DNA of 52,719 nt from JBMNQI01 sp050944055 (GCA_050944055.1 JBMNQI010000006.1:1-52719), one strand, 5' to 3'. Positions 33,501 through 41,531 are shown, counted from the stretch's first letter. The notes: generated by a model not told the origin, from the letters alone. Made by a program: numbers and translations.

Positions 33501-36001
33501 ATTTTGACGTGATCGTTTCGGGCGCCCCCGACTCCAGCAGCGCGGCTGTGCTCAATGCCGCAGCCGTGGATATTAACGGCATACCGATCACAGACACAAG
33601 CTTTGAATACTACTGGTATTACAGGGACGGCGCGACCTGGCGGAGCTACGGCAGCGGAAAATCCATTTCGGTTGACCTTTCGAGCCGGACTTCGATCACG
33701 CTTTACTGCGCCGCTTATGCCGAAGGCAGTTCCAACTACGCCACAAGCTATAATGTCATAGTTTCGCGCGGGAACAGCGTCTCCGCCGTGGTGCAGAGCT
33801 CCGGCGCCTACGACGGAGCCTACTATAAGACCGACTACAGTTCAACGGGCGATATAAATACGGCGCGTGTCGACAGCAAATCATACATGTTCAAGGCTCT
33901 TAACGCAATCAGGGACAGGGCTAACGTCATGTCCGTCTCCGAGATTGAATCCTCAACGCTCCACAGCTATCTGAACCTGTCCAAGCCCAAGATTATACTG
34001 ACCTCCTTCCCTGCCGTCTACGAAAACGACGACGGGATCATGACCTCGCTCAGCCCGGTCGACGGCAAATACTACCTGGATTACACGTTCAGGATAGAAA
34101 ACGAGACAGACCCGACGCCCGCCACGACCACGTATGACTGCAGCCTCTATATCGACCTCAATTCGGACGGCAGGTATTCCGAGGCCGAAAAGCTCGACGA
34201 CATAACGGTTAAAAGAGGGGGAGCAATCGTTTATCCCCTGATTGACGGCGACGGCAACGAGTACTACAGGCTGTCGGCCGGCGTAACCTATAGCGTCTCG
34301 CGCCAGGTGCCGACGCAGTACGCGGGCATAATCCCGTGGAAGCTCGAGGTGGTCAAAAACGGCGCGGAGCGCATTCACGCCTCGGTCCACAACTACACGA
34401 GGATCGCCCCGTACCAGTCTCAGGAAATAAAAGTCCTCCAGATAACGGACGACGATCTGAGCATAGGCTCTTCGGGCAGCAATATCATCAATCTTGAGGA
34501 GCAGCAGGAAGAGGCCTCCTATTCCCAGCGTAATGAGAAGCTATACAGCCGCGTAACCAACAAGTATTACAAGGGCATATACGGGAAGCTGCTTGCCGAT
34601 GTGTCGGACTTCAATGTCAAAATCAAGACCATCAAGGCGAATGCCCTGGAAAATCTGCAGTTTGGCGGATTCACGCCTCCGAGCGGCTCGGACGCCGATA
34701 AGATTTACGCATACCTTGACACGTTCGACATGGTCATCATCGGATTTAACGATATGTTCGGCGAGATACGGCAGGATACCGCGGCCGCGGTAACCAGGTA
34801 TATAGACAGCGGCAAGAGCATACTGTTCACGCACGACACGACTTCTTTCTGGAATACGAACGATTCCGCCGGCTGGGGGTATTTCTTCAACACGATAATA
34901 AGGGACAAGGTCGGCCTTGACAGGTACGGTATAACCTCAAACGAATTCAGAAGCATACTTTACACGGAAACCGAATCATCGGATCTGACGGCGTCGGAAA
35001 TCGAATCAATCCTGGCGGGCAATTACAGCGTTGCATTTGACCCGGACCCCGACAAATCAGGCACAGTGCCCGAGGCGCATGGTTTTACAAACTATGAGCT
35101 TATACGTTACGGCCAGTCCGGCCAGTACAAATACACAAAAAACGATTACACAAACCGCGAAACTACTTACGTTTCGCAGGTTAACGAGGGCCAGATCACA
35201 ACCTATCCTTACGATATAAACACCCCCGCCTTCAAGGGTACGGGTTCGACAAACTACATGAGCGTGCTCTTGACACACGAGCAGTATTACCAGCTAAATA
35301 TGAACCCCGACGATATTGTCGTCTGGTTCTGCCTCTCGTCGGGCCCTTATACGAGCACGTATTACTATAACGACCTTCCCAACGACGCCGTAAACGCCTA
35401 TTATATCTTCAACAGGGGAAACGTCACGTATTCGGGCGTCGGCCATACCTCCGCGACCTCAAACTATTCTAATCCCGGCACCGCCGCCATAAACGAGGCC
35501 AAACTCTTCGTCAATACCATGATAGCCGCCTATCAGTCCGGAAAGCAGGACCCGACGGTGAAGATAGTCGACGACGCGACCGGGGACAACGAGATCAGCT
35601 ACCTGTATTTCCACGGCGATTTTAACGGGGCAGGGCCGCAGGAAGTGATAGAATCAGGCACGGACAGCTACAGCACGACGCGCAGGCTGTATTTCGAGCT
35701 GAGCGACACAAACCTCGACAAGGACAAGCAGCTCTCCGTCGAATTCAGCTGCGAGGGCATAGCGGGCAACTTCGAACTAACAGTTTACAAAGCCAATACG
35801 AATAACGAAGTCGCGCATTCCCTGACGGGCGGAAAGGTCTATTACGTCTATCTGACCGACGCGATACTTAACGCGCTGGGCTCGGACGAGGACGGTTCAG
35901 TAACGCTCACGCTGTATGTGACGACAACCATGAGCTCGACGCAGAGGCGGGGCGAGGCTAGCGTGGAGCTGCGCAGGATAGGCCTGTTTGACCTTCAGTA
36001 G
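30515..36001 (+). CDS. Giant exported protein of the pilus operon (DUF5057-like), candidate tip adhesin
   Basis: An 1828-residue protein. A signal peptide (1-37, ending TSARA) leads to an extracellular chain with no SLH, no sortase motif and no C-terminal anchor. Three Ig-like beta domains lie at about 740-830, 835-990 and 997-1090 (each with a WY/W and later YYC or FC pattern). On both sides stand alpha/beta domains that resemble each other: EYIRVLDLEPGN (about 585) and EIKVLQITDDD (about 1300), each followed by a Rossmann-like segment ending in VYIGACIDGF or VIIGFNDMFG. I recall this pattern as DUF5057 from clostridial pilus loci; not verified. ATG at 30515 has GGAGG 10 nt upstream. Its place after the minor pilins suggests a PilY1-like role; that is inference. 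Confidence 0.8.
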   Translation: MKKMISLRRTLAGFLSLVLVVSLCAMFIFGPGTSARAITSLPHISHILTTQTEFNIIEIIPREGAGSLGYYVSGQEPFSDWETLFSDPGFVSDREGRIAYANSLLSALSGAGLLGRGASNPLTYTGSASSYTYDEKYIWELTDGSGNANLSGWNELRLPSAESASVTGTFSEGNGYYDALHDYVFDRGGGDFVQNIEFFFAPESFDPDLDSYFYYVPTFAPITLLNLYDPKVFNHACYTLDESTGVYSFYGIVDDDITLEADTQYYYVDSAGDPLPAEDFYNAASGTYSFPVGWYAASPYSDVPFVPGSGYFVSSITGYIYDPDGGSYVFVPGGAGGTHTVYADTVYYKGMITNNDWFLRHVFDVSAPASSRISVKVKSVMPGQLTSSMISGADMIVLSAGFDPQTPGVSLTSAYTSNDISSDLAWRVYSAMAEGCPLIVDYRLTALGNLNITRLAQLCLMGYNEAISQANFSTYSYTWSPPSLSNFVSGNVLCFYSPFQYSGANEISDLASPLFTAAFSAGVIADGFSAVLKEIKSENFLRKVDAPGTTDLLPEEVTLANSIRYIVNYSGQRTLSTKEYIRVLDLEPGNAKDGALTTETVLGWLGDGSGYDAEDISITTMSTAEFIGKIEDINEKYDLVYIGACIDGFNTRPDGGEIITDYNDNDMDGLIYTNIGDLYRSSSEFRGLLSRDSGADHNLFRFSGNDITPSKVKELLYFAQGGYPVVIANDLFLPAVSDETTPFSVNISASVSGTTVTLAAHAIDSASGTTMRATFRWYRVGSGTVLETDSNTTSASYSFSPAPGSENRYYCVVTAASYPAENGRSNNVLVTYRSDITVTVDTGSSSRRGYYGGDTTAYYNASISASPGSGLRNGDSVTVSAVPTYTDGTVITGYTSISYQWYGANNASSSGGTPLPGATGSSIRFTVRTSGNTLRYTYNSSNYNYSHIFCRITLNGGTYADSKRAYLTRGGSTRSIGYDDKRESSGYYTVSAPRTYFDVIVSGAPDSSSAAVLNAAAVDINGIPITDTSFEYYWYYRDGATWRSYGSGKSISVDLSSRTSITLYCAAYAEGSSNYATSYNVIVSRGNSVSAVVQSSGAYDGAYYKTDYSSTGDINTARVDSKSYMFKALNAIRDRANVMSVSEIESSTLHSYLNLSKPKIILTSFPAVYENDDGIMTSLSPVDGKYYLDYTFRIENETDPTPATTTYDCSLYIDLNSDGRYSEAEKLDDITVKRGGAIVYPLIDGDGNEYYRLSAGVTYSVSRQVPTQYAGIIPWKLEVVKNGAERIHASVHNYTRIAPYQSQEIKVLQITDDDLSIGSSGSNIINLEEQQEEASYSQRNEKLYSRVTNKYYKGIYGKLLADVSDFNVKIKTIKANALENLQFGGFTPPSGSDADKIYAYLDTFDMVIIGFNDMFGEIRQDTAAAVTRYIDSGKSILFTHDTTSFWNTNDSAGWGYFFNTIIRDKVGLDRYGITSNEFRSILYTETESSDLTASEIESILAGNYSVAFDPDPDKSGTVPEAHGFTNYELIRYGQSGQYKYTKNDYTNRETTYVSQVNEGQITTYPYDINTPAFKGTGSTNYMSVLLTHEQYYQLNMNPDDIVVWFCLSSGPYTSTYYYNDLPNDAVNAYYIFNRGNVTYSGVGHTSATSNYSNPGTAAINEAKLFVNTMIAAYQSGKQDPTVKIVDDATGDNEISYLYFHGDFNGAGPQEVIESGTDSYSTTRRLYFELSDTNLDKDKQLSVEFSCEGIAGNFELTVYKANTNNEVAHSLTGGKVYYVYLTDAILNALGSDEDGSVTLTLYVTTTMSSTQRRGEASVELRRIGLFDLQ

Positions 36002-36058
36002 GCACGGCGAATTTCCGCGAATGCCGCCGGTAACTCGGCTGCGTTTATCTGTATGTTG

Positions 36059-36092
36059 GGGATACCCGCGTTATGCGGGTATCCCGTTTTTT
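36059..36092 (+). terminator. Strong terminator after the pilus operon
   Basis: A perfect 11-bp stem (36059-36069 with 36075-36085) and a 5-nt loop are followed by GTTTTTT. It separates the giant protein gene from the glycosidase gene. Confidence 0.93.
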
Positions 36093-36215
36093 AATGAACA
36101 AACGGTTAATTTTTCTGCCATATATTTCCGCCGTCTTTACACGCGCTATTAACCATGATATCCTTTGCTGGGAAGATAAACCGGCTTTCTCTAAATGAAC
36201 TGAGGTACATACAAA

Positions 36216-38498
36216 ATGAAAAAGTCTGCACGAAGGATATTCGCTTTTATTTTTGCCCTCACCCTGCTCGCTTCGCCGGCTCTTGCAGCCGCCGGGGGCA
36301 CGGGCGCAGCCGTTTATTCAAATACGACATATCTGGCCGAAGGGTTTTCTTACACAAACGAAATATCCTACAACCCGGCGGGCAGCCGCGTCGAGACATT
36401 CTCTCTTGCTCTCTCTCCGGACAGCAGCGTTTACCCCATAGTTATGGCCTGCGACACGATATACGGCGGCATGACTATCGACACCGTGACGGAATACGCA
36501 AATGGCCTGGGTTATAACGTCGTCGGCGCGATAAACGCGGACTTCGGTTTTTGGGAGACCAGGATACCCTGCGGCATGGTCGTTGAGAACGGTATCTACA
36601 AATCAAGCCCGGAGGACTGCAGCGCTCTGGCGTTTACAGACGGCGCGGCTTTCGTCTCCATTATGCCTTCCATAAAGATCAGGCTGGAGGCCGGAGGCAA
36701 GAGCTTTGAAATTACGCACTTTAATAAAACCCGGACGGATACCGGCGGCCTCTATTTGTACAGCGAGCATTTCTCGACTGTCTCGACGCGCACCTCCGGA
36801 AACGGGTGGGCTGTGCGCATGAAGATACTTGACGGTAAGATGACCGTTTCGGGCACGATGAGCCTGCAGGTTGAAAGCGTCTACACGGGCAAGGACCCAC
36901 AGTACATAGGCGAGGGCTATATGGTCCTGACAGCAGGAGACGGCTCCAACCTTTCCGAAATCTTTGAGAGCTTTGCAGTCGGAGATAAGCTTACTCTTAC
37001 AACGACCTGCAGCGACGAGAGGCTATCCTCGGCAAAATGGATCACGGGCTGCGGCGACGTGCTCGTGCATAACGGCTCTTTATACCTGCCCGAATACTGG
37101 AACAAAGAGGTAGCGGGCTACAACCCGCGCACCTGCGCCGGCATCATGCCGGACGGGACAGTTATTTTCCGGGTCATAGACGGCCGGAGCTCGGCCTCCG
37201 CCGGCGCGACGCTGTCCCAGGTCGCAAACGACTTCATAGAAATGGGCTGCGTGGACGCCGTCAACTTCGACGGCGGCGGCTCTTCCGCCCTCTCGGCAAT
37301 AATGCCCGGCGAAAATGCGTCCAATGTCCAAAACGTGCCCTCCGACGGGTATCAGCGCAGAGTCGCGTCTTTCATACTTTTTGTGACCGACGCGAAACCC
37401 GACGGAAACGCTTCGCGCCTGTTTCTCGGCGAGGACGGAGCTTTTGTGCTTGCGGGCTCGTCGCTGCCCATAAGCTTTGAGGCGACCGACGATTCACTCA
37501 GGCCGGCGTCCGTGCCGTCAGACGCTTCCGCGCGCTCGGGCGGTCTGGGCGCCGTATCCAAGGGCGTTTACACCGCCGGTCAAAACGCCGGTGTCGATAC
37601 GCTCACGCTCAGCTCGTCAAAAGCCGGAATATCCGGCACTGCGAGCATACACATAATTACGAAGGCGGATACGCTCAGCGTCACCGGCCAGGACGGGGAG
37701 CCTGTCGAAAAAATCGCGATAGACGAGGGAGCCGAGTTTAAGATAAACGTCTCAGCTTCCTATCTCCGCCGCCCGGTGTATATGGACCCCGGCGCTGTTG
37801 TCTACGAGATAACAGGCGATATAGGCGAGGTTTCGGAGGACGGGCTTTTCACCGCCTCGGACATTTGGGGCGCGGCCGGGACTATCAAAGTGTCGGCCGC
37901 GGGCCTGACAAAGACAATCAACGTTCATATAGGGGCGGTATTTGACGATATTAAGACGCATTGGGCCAGAGGCTCCATTGAAAAGCTTTACGGCCTGAAT
38001 ATAGTAAACGGCATAACCGAAACTAGCTTCGGCCCCGACATAGGTATGAAGCGCGGGGACTTCCTCCTCATGCTTTACCGCGCCGCGGGCAAGCCGGAGG
38101 TCACGGCAATGTCCGGGTTCACAGACGTGCCCGATTCGTTTTACTACGCCAAAGCAATAGCCTGGGCCAAAGAGGCCGGCATTGCGCAGGGCACGGGCGC
38201 GGGCGTGTTCGAGCCGGAGGCGACGCTTACGCGCGAGCAGGCGTTTACATTTATAAGCCGCGCCTTTTCATCTCTCGGTCTGACAGCGCCCGCGGAAGAC
38301 GCGCTCGCCAATTCCAACGTGCTTTCCGGCTTTCCCGACGCTGCGAGCTTATCGGAATGGGCTGTTTTGCCCGCAAAGCAGCTTATCTATCTTAAAATCG
38401 TGAACGGAATGGACGACGGGAGGCTTGATCCGCAGGGCACGCTTACGCGTTCACAGATGGCCACTATACTCTCCGGCGCTTTGAAGCTGGGCAAATAA
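36216..38498 (+). CDS. SLH-anchored phosphodiester glycosidase (NAGPA family)
   Basis: A 760-residue secreted enzyme. Signal peptide 1-25 (ending ALAAA). A phosphodiester glycosidase/NAGPA domain lies at about 60-390, marked by GAINADFGFW, IPCGMVVENG, FRVIDGRSSASAGATLSQ and the metal-binding-like NFDGGGSSAL. A Big-like beta domain follows (about 440-565). Three SLH repeats end the chain (about 574-760: FDDIKTHWARGSIEKLYGLN, FTDVPDSFYYAKAIAWAKEAG, FPDAASLSEWAVLPAKQL), fixing it to the wall. The family removes sugars bound through phosphodiesters; a wall polymer or glycosylated surface target is likely but unproven. It follows the pilus operon terminator, so it is probably transcribed separately. 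Confidence 0.88.
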   Translation: MKKSARRIFAFIFALTLLASPALAAAGGTGAAVYSNTTYLAEGFSYTNEISYNPAGSRVETFSLALSPDSSVYPIVMACDTIYGGMTIDTVTEYANGLGYNVVGAINADFGFWETRIPCGMVVENGIYKSSPEDCSALAFTDGAAFVSIMPSIKIRLEAGGKSFEITHFNKTRTDTGGLYLYSEHFSTVSTRTSGNGWAVRMKILDGKMTVSGTMSLQVESVYTGKDPQYIGEGYMVLTAGDGSNLSEIFESFAVGDKLTLTTTCSDERLSSAKWITGCGDVLVHNGSLYLPEYWNKEVAGYNPRTCAGIMPDGTVIFRVIDGRSSASAGATLSQVANDFIEMGCVDAVNFDGGGSSALSAIMPGENASNVQNVPSDGYQRRVASFILFVTDAKPDGNASRLFLGEDGAFVLAGSSLPISFEATDDSLRPASVPSDASARSGGLGAVSKGVYTAGQNAGVDTLTLSSSKAGISGTASIHIITKADTLSVTGQDGEPVEKIAIDEGAEFKINVSASYLRRPVYMDPGAVVYEITGDIGEVSEDGLFTASDIWGAAGTIKVSAAGLTKTINVHIGAVFDDIKTHWARGSIEKLYGLNIVNGITETSFGPDIGMKRGDFLLMLYRAAGKPEVTAMSGFTDVPDSFYYAKAIAWAKEAGIAQGTGAGVFEPEATLTREQAFTFISRAFSSLGLTAPAEDALANSNVLSGFPDAASLSEWAVLPAKQLIYLKIVNGMDDGRLDPQGTLTRSQMATILSGALKLGK

Positions 38499-38509
38499 GC
38501 GGAGCCGAC

Positions 38510-38650
38510 ATGGAAGAAATAAGTAGCGCCTGTCCCTGCAAAAGGAAAAGCTGCGAACGCCGCGCAGACTGCGAATCCTGCCGCGCCCATCACGAAGCAA
38601 AAGGCAGCCCGCCCTACTGCGAGCGGCCCGGCCGGAAAACAAGGCGATAG
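38510..38650 (+). CDS. Small cysteine-rich protein, 46 residues
   Basis: A short reading frame with GGAG 8 nt before ATG, 11 bases after the glycosidase stop. The translation begins MEEISSACPCKRKSCERR and continues with a CESC motif, HH and PPYCERPG. The pattern CPC-x4-C-x5-C-x2-C and the terminal C fits a small metal-binding protein that I recall as common in clostridia, usually as an uncharacterised gene. No membrane or signal segment. Below the length cut-off of most gene finders. Confidence 0.7.
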   Translation: MEEISSACPCKRKSCERRADCESCRAHHEAKGSPPYCERPGRKTRR

Positions 38651-38687
38651 ACTAACCCCTATAAAAAAGAATAACGGCGATTATGCG

Positions 38688-38732
38688 CGCAGCCCGGCGT
38701 TTGAAAACTCCGGGCTGCGTGATTTAATTTTA
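38688..38732 (+). terminator. Probable terminator after the small cysteine-rich gene
   Basis: A perfect 10-bp stem CGCAGCCCGG/CCGGGCTGCG (38688-38697 with 38710-38719) with a 12-nt loop is followed by a T-rich but broken tract. Confidence 0.65.
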
Positions 38733-38740
38733 CGCCGGGA

Positions 38741-38804
38741 GCAGAACGCGCAGAGCTTGAGCGGCTTTCACGGCGCTGCGCGTTCTGCCGCCGTGAAAGC
38801 CGCT
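38741..38804. repeat. Interlocked perfect inverted repeats A-B-A'-B'
   Basis: Arm A GCAGAACGCGCAG (38741-38753) pairs perfectly with A' (38776-38788, 13 bp). Arm B AGCGGCTTTCACGGCG (38760-38775) pairs perfectly with B' (38789-38804, 16 bp). B, A' and B' are contiguous, so the loop of hairpin B is exactly A'. The two hairpins cannot form together. It lies between two convergent genes. See the matching finding. Confidence 0.9.
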
Positions 38805-38829
38805 TAGTGGCTGAAACCTCTTTAGTTTT

Positions 38830-39354
38830 CTACCTTATGTCCGACAATTCGTCAAGCTCTTTGCGCACCTTCGGGCGCAGGGCGTAACCGTCCGCCGCGC
38901 AGCCCAGAGCTACGACCACGCGTATGCGGTTTTTAATGCCCAGCAGGTTTTGCAGTTTTTTCTCGTCAAACCAGCCGAGGATGCATGTGGCGAGCCCCCT
39001 GTCCACTGCGCAGAGCGTCAGCTGCGCGACGGCGATGCCTATATCTATGCCGCGGAAGTCCTGGTCCTTTAACAAGCTTGCTCCGGCGTCGGCAATGTTG
39101 TAGGGGGCCTCGCTTATAACGAAGAAGCAAGGGACGTTGGACGTGAACTTGTTTATGCCGGCGCTCTGCAGGCAGGCGGCCGTCTCCCTCGCGACACTGC
39201 CTGTGCAGACAGTGATATGATACGGCTGGGCGTTGCAGGCACTGGGCGACAGGCGGGCCGCGCCGAGGCAGGCCAGAATATCTTCCTGCGGCACTTCCCT
39301 GTCTGAAAACTCCCGGCAGCTCTGGCGGGCTCTTATCAGCTCTTCAAAATTCAT
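38830..39354 (-). CDS. Nitroreductase-family protein
   Basis: A 174-residue FMN-binding nitroreductase-like protein. It has the N-terminal RQSCREFSDREV with the FMN-binding arginines, LSPSACNAQPYHITV, and GIDIGIAVAQLTLCAVDRGLATCILGWF near the centre, then VVVALGCAADGY. It should be a homodimer reducing nitro compounds, quinones or related electrophiles with NAD(P)H; the physiological substrate is unknown. GGAGG lies 4-5 nt before ATG. Last gene of a five-gene minus-strand operon. Confidence 0.88.
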   Translation of the reverse strand: MNFEELIRARQSCREFSDREVPQEDILACLGAARLSPSACNAQPYHITVCTGSVARETAACLQSAGINKFTSNVPCFFVISEAPYNIADAGASLLKDQDFRGIDIGIAVAQLTLCAVDRGLATCILGWFDEKKLQNLLGIKNRIRVVVALGCAADGYALRPKVRKELDELSDIR

Positions 39355-39384
39355 AATTCCTCCTCAGCACCGTACGCTGTAAGC

Positions 39385-39849
39385 TTATCTTCCGAACAGG
39401 ACGAGGCTGACCGCCATATCATTCTCACTTAAAAAATCCTCAATAGCCGAGACGGCGGTCTTCATAGCCTCTTCCTTCGGATATCCGAATATGCCCGACG
39501 AGATCAACGGAAAGGCGACAGAATTAAGCCCGCGCTGCTTTGCCAGCTGCAGCGAGCTCAAATAGCACGAGCGCAGGACTTCCTCCTCGCCGTAATTGCC
39601 TCCCCGCCATACGGGCCCGACCGTATGTATTATATATTCAGCAGGCAGGGCATAGCCTCCGGTAATGACTGCCCCTCCCTCGGGGCAGTAACCAATCTTT
39701 TCGCACTCGGCCCTGAGCTTATCTGCTCCCGCCGCTTTGAATATTGCCCCGCACACGCCGCCGCCCTCACGCAGGCCGGAGTTGGCCGCGTTCACTATGG
39801 CGTCCGCGCTTATCTTTGTAATATCGCCGTATACTATTTCGAGCGGCAT
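39385..39849 (-). CDS. Macro-domain protein (O-acetyl-ADP-ribose deacetylase type)
   Basis: A 154-residue single macro domain that binds ADP-ribose. The signature NAANSGLREGGGVCGAI (20-36) holds the ADP-ribose loop, with GDITKISADAIVNAAN before it and the phosphate loop PLISSGIFGYP near 115-125. MacroD-type members remove acetyl or ADP-ribose groups. GGGAG lies 8 nt before ATG. It overlaps the preceding gene by 16 bases, so they are translationally linked. It lies in an operon with a PrsW-type protease. Confidence 0.92.
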   Translation of the reverse strand: MPLEIVYGDITKISADAIVNAANSGLREGGGVCGAIFKAAGADKLRAECEKIGYCPEGGAVITGGYALPAEYIIHTVGPVWRGGNYGEEEVLRSCYLSSLQLAKQRGLNSVAFPLISSGIFGYPKEEAMKTAVSAIEDFLSENDMAVSLVLFGR

Positions 39850-40184
39850 TTTTCACACTCCCGCGCAATCAGGTCATACTGGTCATATAGTTTGTGAACT
39901 TCGTTTTCCAGGAGGAAGTAATGATACACGTAGGGTATAAGCAGTATTAGCGCAAGCAGGCTTACAGCAAAAACGCCGATTGAAAACGAGTAAACCGAAG
40001 CAAAGGCCGCAATTACTTCAATAAGAGCGAACAGAGCGGTTACGATAAGATGTATAAGACGCTCGTGCTGGAAAAAGGATATCTGCACCAAATGCTCGCT
40101 GAGAAGCTTATCCCAGTCCCGCTCCGAGCCCTCTTTGAGGATATTATCTATTTTACGCCTGTAGGCCAGGATACGTTTTTTCAT
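39834..40184 (-). CDS. Small two-helix membrane protein, unknown
   Basis: A 116-residue protein not recognised. A basic, helical start (MKKRILAYRRKIDNILKEG) leads to two adjacent membrane helices (about 43-65 and 67-90) and a C-terminal soluble helix ending in CEKCRSK with a CxxC pair. The ATG at 40184 is preferred (AGGTG 6 nt upstream) over an upstream GTG. It begins 1 base after the stop of the helical protein gene and overlaps the macro gene. A membrane partner or sensor is possible; no function is assigned. Confidence 0.75.
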   Translation of the reverse strand: MKKRILAYRRKIDNILKEGSERDWDKLLSEHLVQISFFQHERLIHLIVTALFALIEVIAAFASVYSFSIGVFAVSLLALILLIPYVYHYFLLENEVHKLYDQYDLIARECEKCRSK

Positions 40185-40185
40185 C

Positions 40186-40800
40186 TCACACACCTATAAG
40201 AGATTTAAACTGCTTTTTTGCTTTGTTGTCCAATATATCTCCGGACAGCGCGCTAAGAACGAAGCTGTCTATTCCATCGAGACTGTGTTCTTTTCTTATC
40301 GCAATAAGTACGTTCAGTATATCGATCAGTATCAGCTTTCGCATGGAATCCCTGACGCTCATAAGGTCGAACGATATGAGATTTTCGGCTATTTTCCCCG
40401 TGAGATCCGGCTTGACTGCCGCGATCTTTTCAAGCGACTGAATGCACTGCCGCGCTGTAATCGGCTTTGCGTCGTAAATCAGTTCGAGATATGTATCAAG
40501 GCACTTATCGAGTTTGCCGGCCTTGTCCCATTTTGCGTTTTCGGCCATCAGCACAAGGCCTATGGTTCGCTGGTAAGAGTTTTCGTTTTTTAGCTTATCA
40601 GCGAAAACGTCCCAGTACGGATATACATCGTCAAACCGGCGCGAGCGGTATTGCAGGAGCAGAAACGACTGATACCTTACCGTGTCGTCCTTAAGCGTAA
40701 GCCAGTCCACGAGCTGCGATATATCTTCGCGTCTCAGTTCCCCGCTCGCTTTCTCCAGGTCGTTTTTATCAATGGAGGCTATGCTCTCGGCTGTAATCAT
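40186..40800 (-). CDS. HEAT-like helical repeat protein, unknown
   Basis: A 204-residue, fully helical soluble protein. Successive helix pairs (VDWLTLKDDTVRYQSFLLL, YPYWDVFADKLKNENSYQRT, ITARQCIQSLEKIAAVKPDL) give a HEAT/ARM-like look, so a scaffold or adaptor is likely. ATG at 40800 is chosen because GGAGG lies 5 nt upstream; an upstream in-frame ATG lies inside prsW. It starts 11 bases after the prsW stop, in the same operon. Confidence 0.75.
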   Translation of the reverse strand: MITAESIASIDKNDLEKASGELRREDISQLVDWLTLKDDTVRYQSFLLLQYRSRRFDDVYPYWDVFADKLKNENSYQRTIGLVLMAENAKWDKAGKLDKCLDTYLELIYDAKPITARQCIQSLEKIAAVKPDLTGKIAENLISFDLMSVRDSMRKLILIDILNVLIAIRKEHSLDGIDSFVLSALSGDILDNKAKKQFKSLIGV

Positions 40801-40811
40801 TTTTTCCTCCT

Positions 40812-41531
40812 TTATATAGGCTTGTCCAAAGCCGACTGTCTCCTGACCATTCTGATAACGACGACATACATGATGATTACAAAAGCGAGAAATACCATTG
40901 TGGCCATGACTGTGCCTATCATGGCGCATGCGTCGTAAAAGCCGTGCAGCGCCACTGCTGAAATGTATCCGGCGAAAAGATTCACGTTTTTCGCCTTCCT
41001 GCTGCCGCGGGAGCTGAAAACCTTCGCGCGCCCGTAGAATAGGCCCATAAAGACGGCAAAGCCCATGTGCCCTGGTATCGCGAGGACGGCGCGCGGCAGG
41101 GCCGTGGTCAAGCCGTAGCCCATCACGTAGCGTATGTTCTCAAAGGCCGCGAAGCCGAGAGAGATGAATACCGCGTAGACAATTCCGTCGAAACGGTAGT
41201 TGAAATTCGGGTCGCGCCATGTGCGCTGTATCAGGAAGAAGAACTTTGTCCCCTCTTCCACGGCCGCGACGACAAGAAACGCAAATATCAGTATATAAGA
41301 CGGGTTGTTCCTATCCACCAGTGAGGAGAGGATTCTTATGCCCAGGTACTCCAGCGCGATGGAGACCAAAGCCGCGATTACTCCCCATACAATCAGCGAA
41401 AAAAGCAGCCTTGGGGGTTCCTTTTCAACCTTGTCCTTGCGGTAAATGTACCTCATTAGGAAAGCCGCTGGCAGTATAGCCGCCAGAATATATATCGCGA
41501 AGACAGACAGCATCGGAAGCATAAAAAACAC
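40812..41531 (-). CDS. PrsW-family intramembrane metalloprotease
   Basis: A 239-residue polytopic membrane protein with about seven helices. The CPBP/PrsW-type catalytic marks are EEGTKFFFL (E92-E93), FAAFENIRY (about 129-137), PGHMGFAVFMGLFYGRAK (about 153-170) and ALHGFYDACA (about 197-206). In Bacillus PrsW performs site-1 cleavage of an anti-sigma factor, but here no sigma/anti-sigma pair is nearby, so the substrate is unknown. The GTG start at 41531 has GGAG 8 nt upstream. First gene of a five-gene operon. Confidence 0.9.
   Translation of the reverse strand: MFFMLPMLSVFAIYILAAILPAAFLMRYIYRKDKVEKEPPRLLFSLIVWGVIAALVSIALEYLGIRILSSLVDRNNPSYILIFAFLVVAAVEEGTKFFFLIQRTWRDPNFNYRFDGIVYAVFISLGFAAFENIRYVMGYGLTTALPRAVLAIPGHMGFAVFMGLFYGRAKVFSSRGSRKAKNVNLFAGYISAVALHGFYDACAMIGTVMATMVFLAFVIIMYVVVIRMVRRQSALDKPI

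Noticed and set aside
33000..33800. CRISPR-like or tandem DNA repeats within the giant protein gene
   Set aside because: The repetition is at the protein-fold level (Ig-like domains); no DNA repeat of fixed length was seen.
38741..38804. Reading the A-B-A'-B' repeats as an H-type pseudoknot
   Set aside because: There are no bases between A' and B' to cross a 13-bp stem, so both stems cannot form at once.
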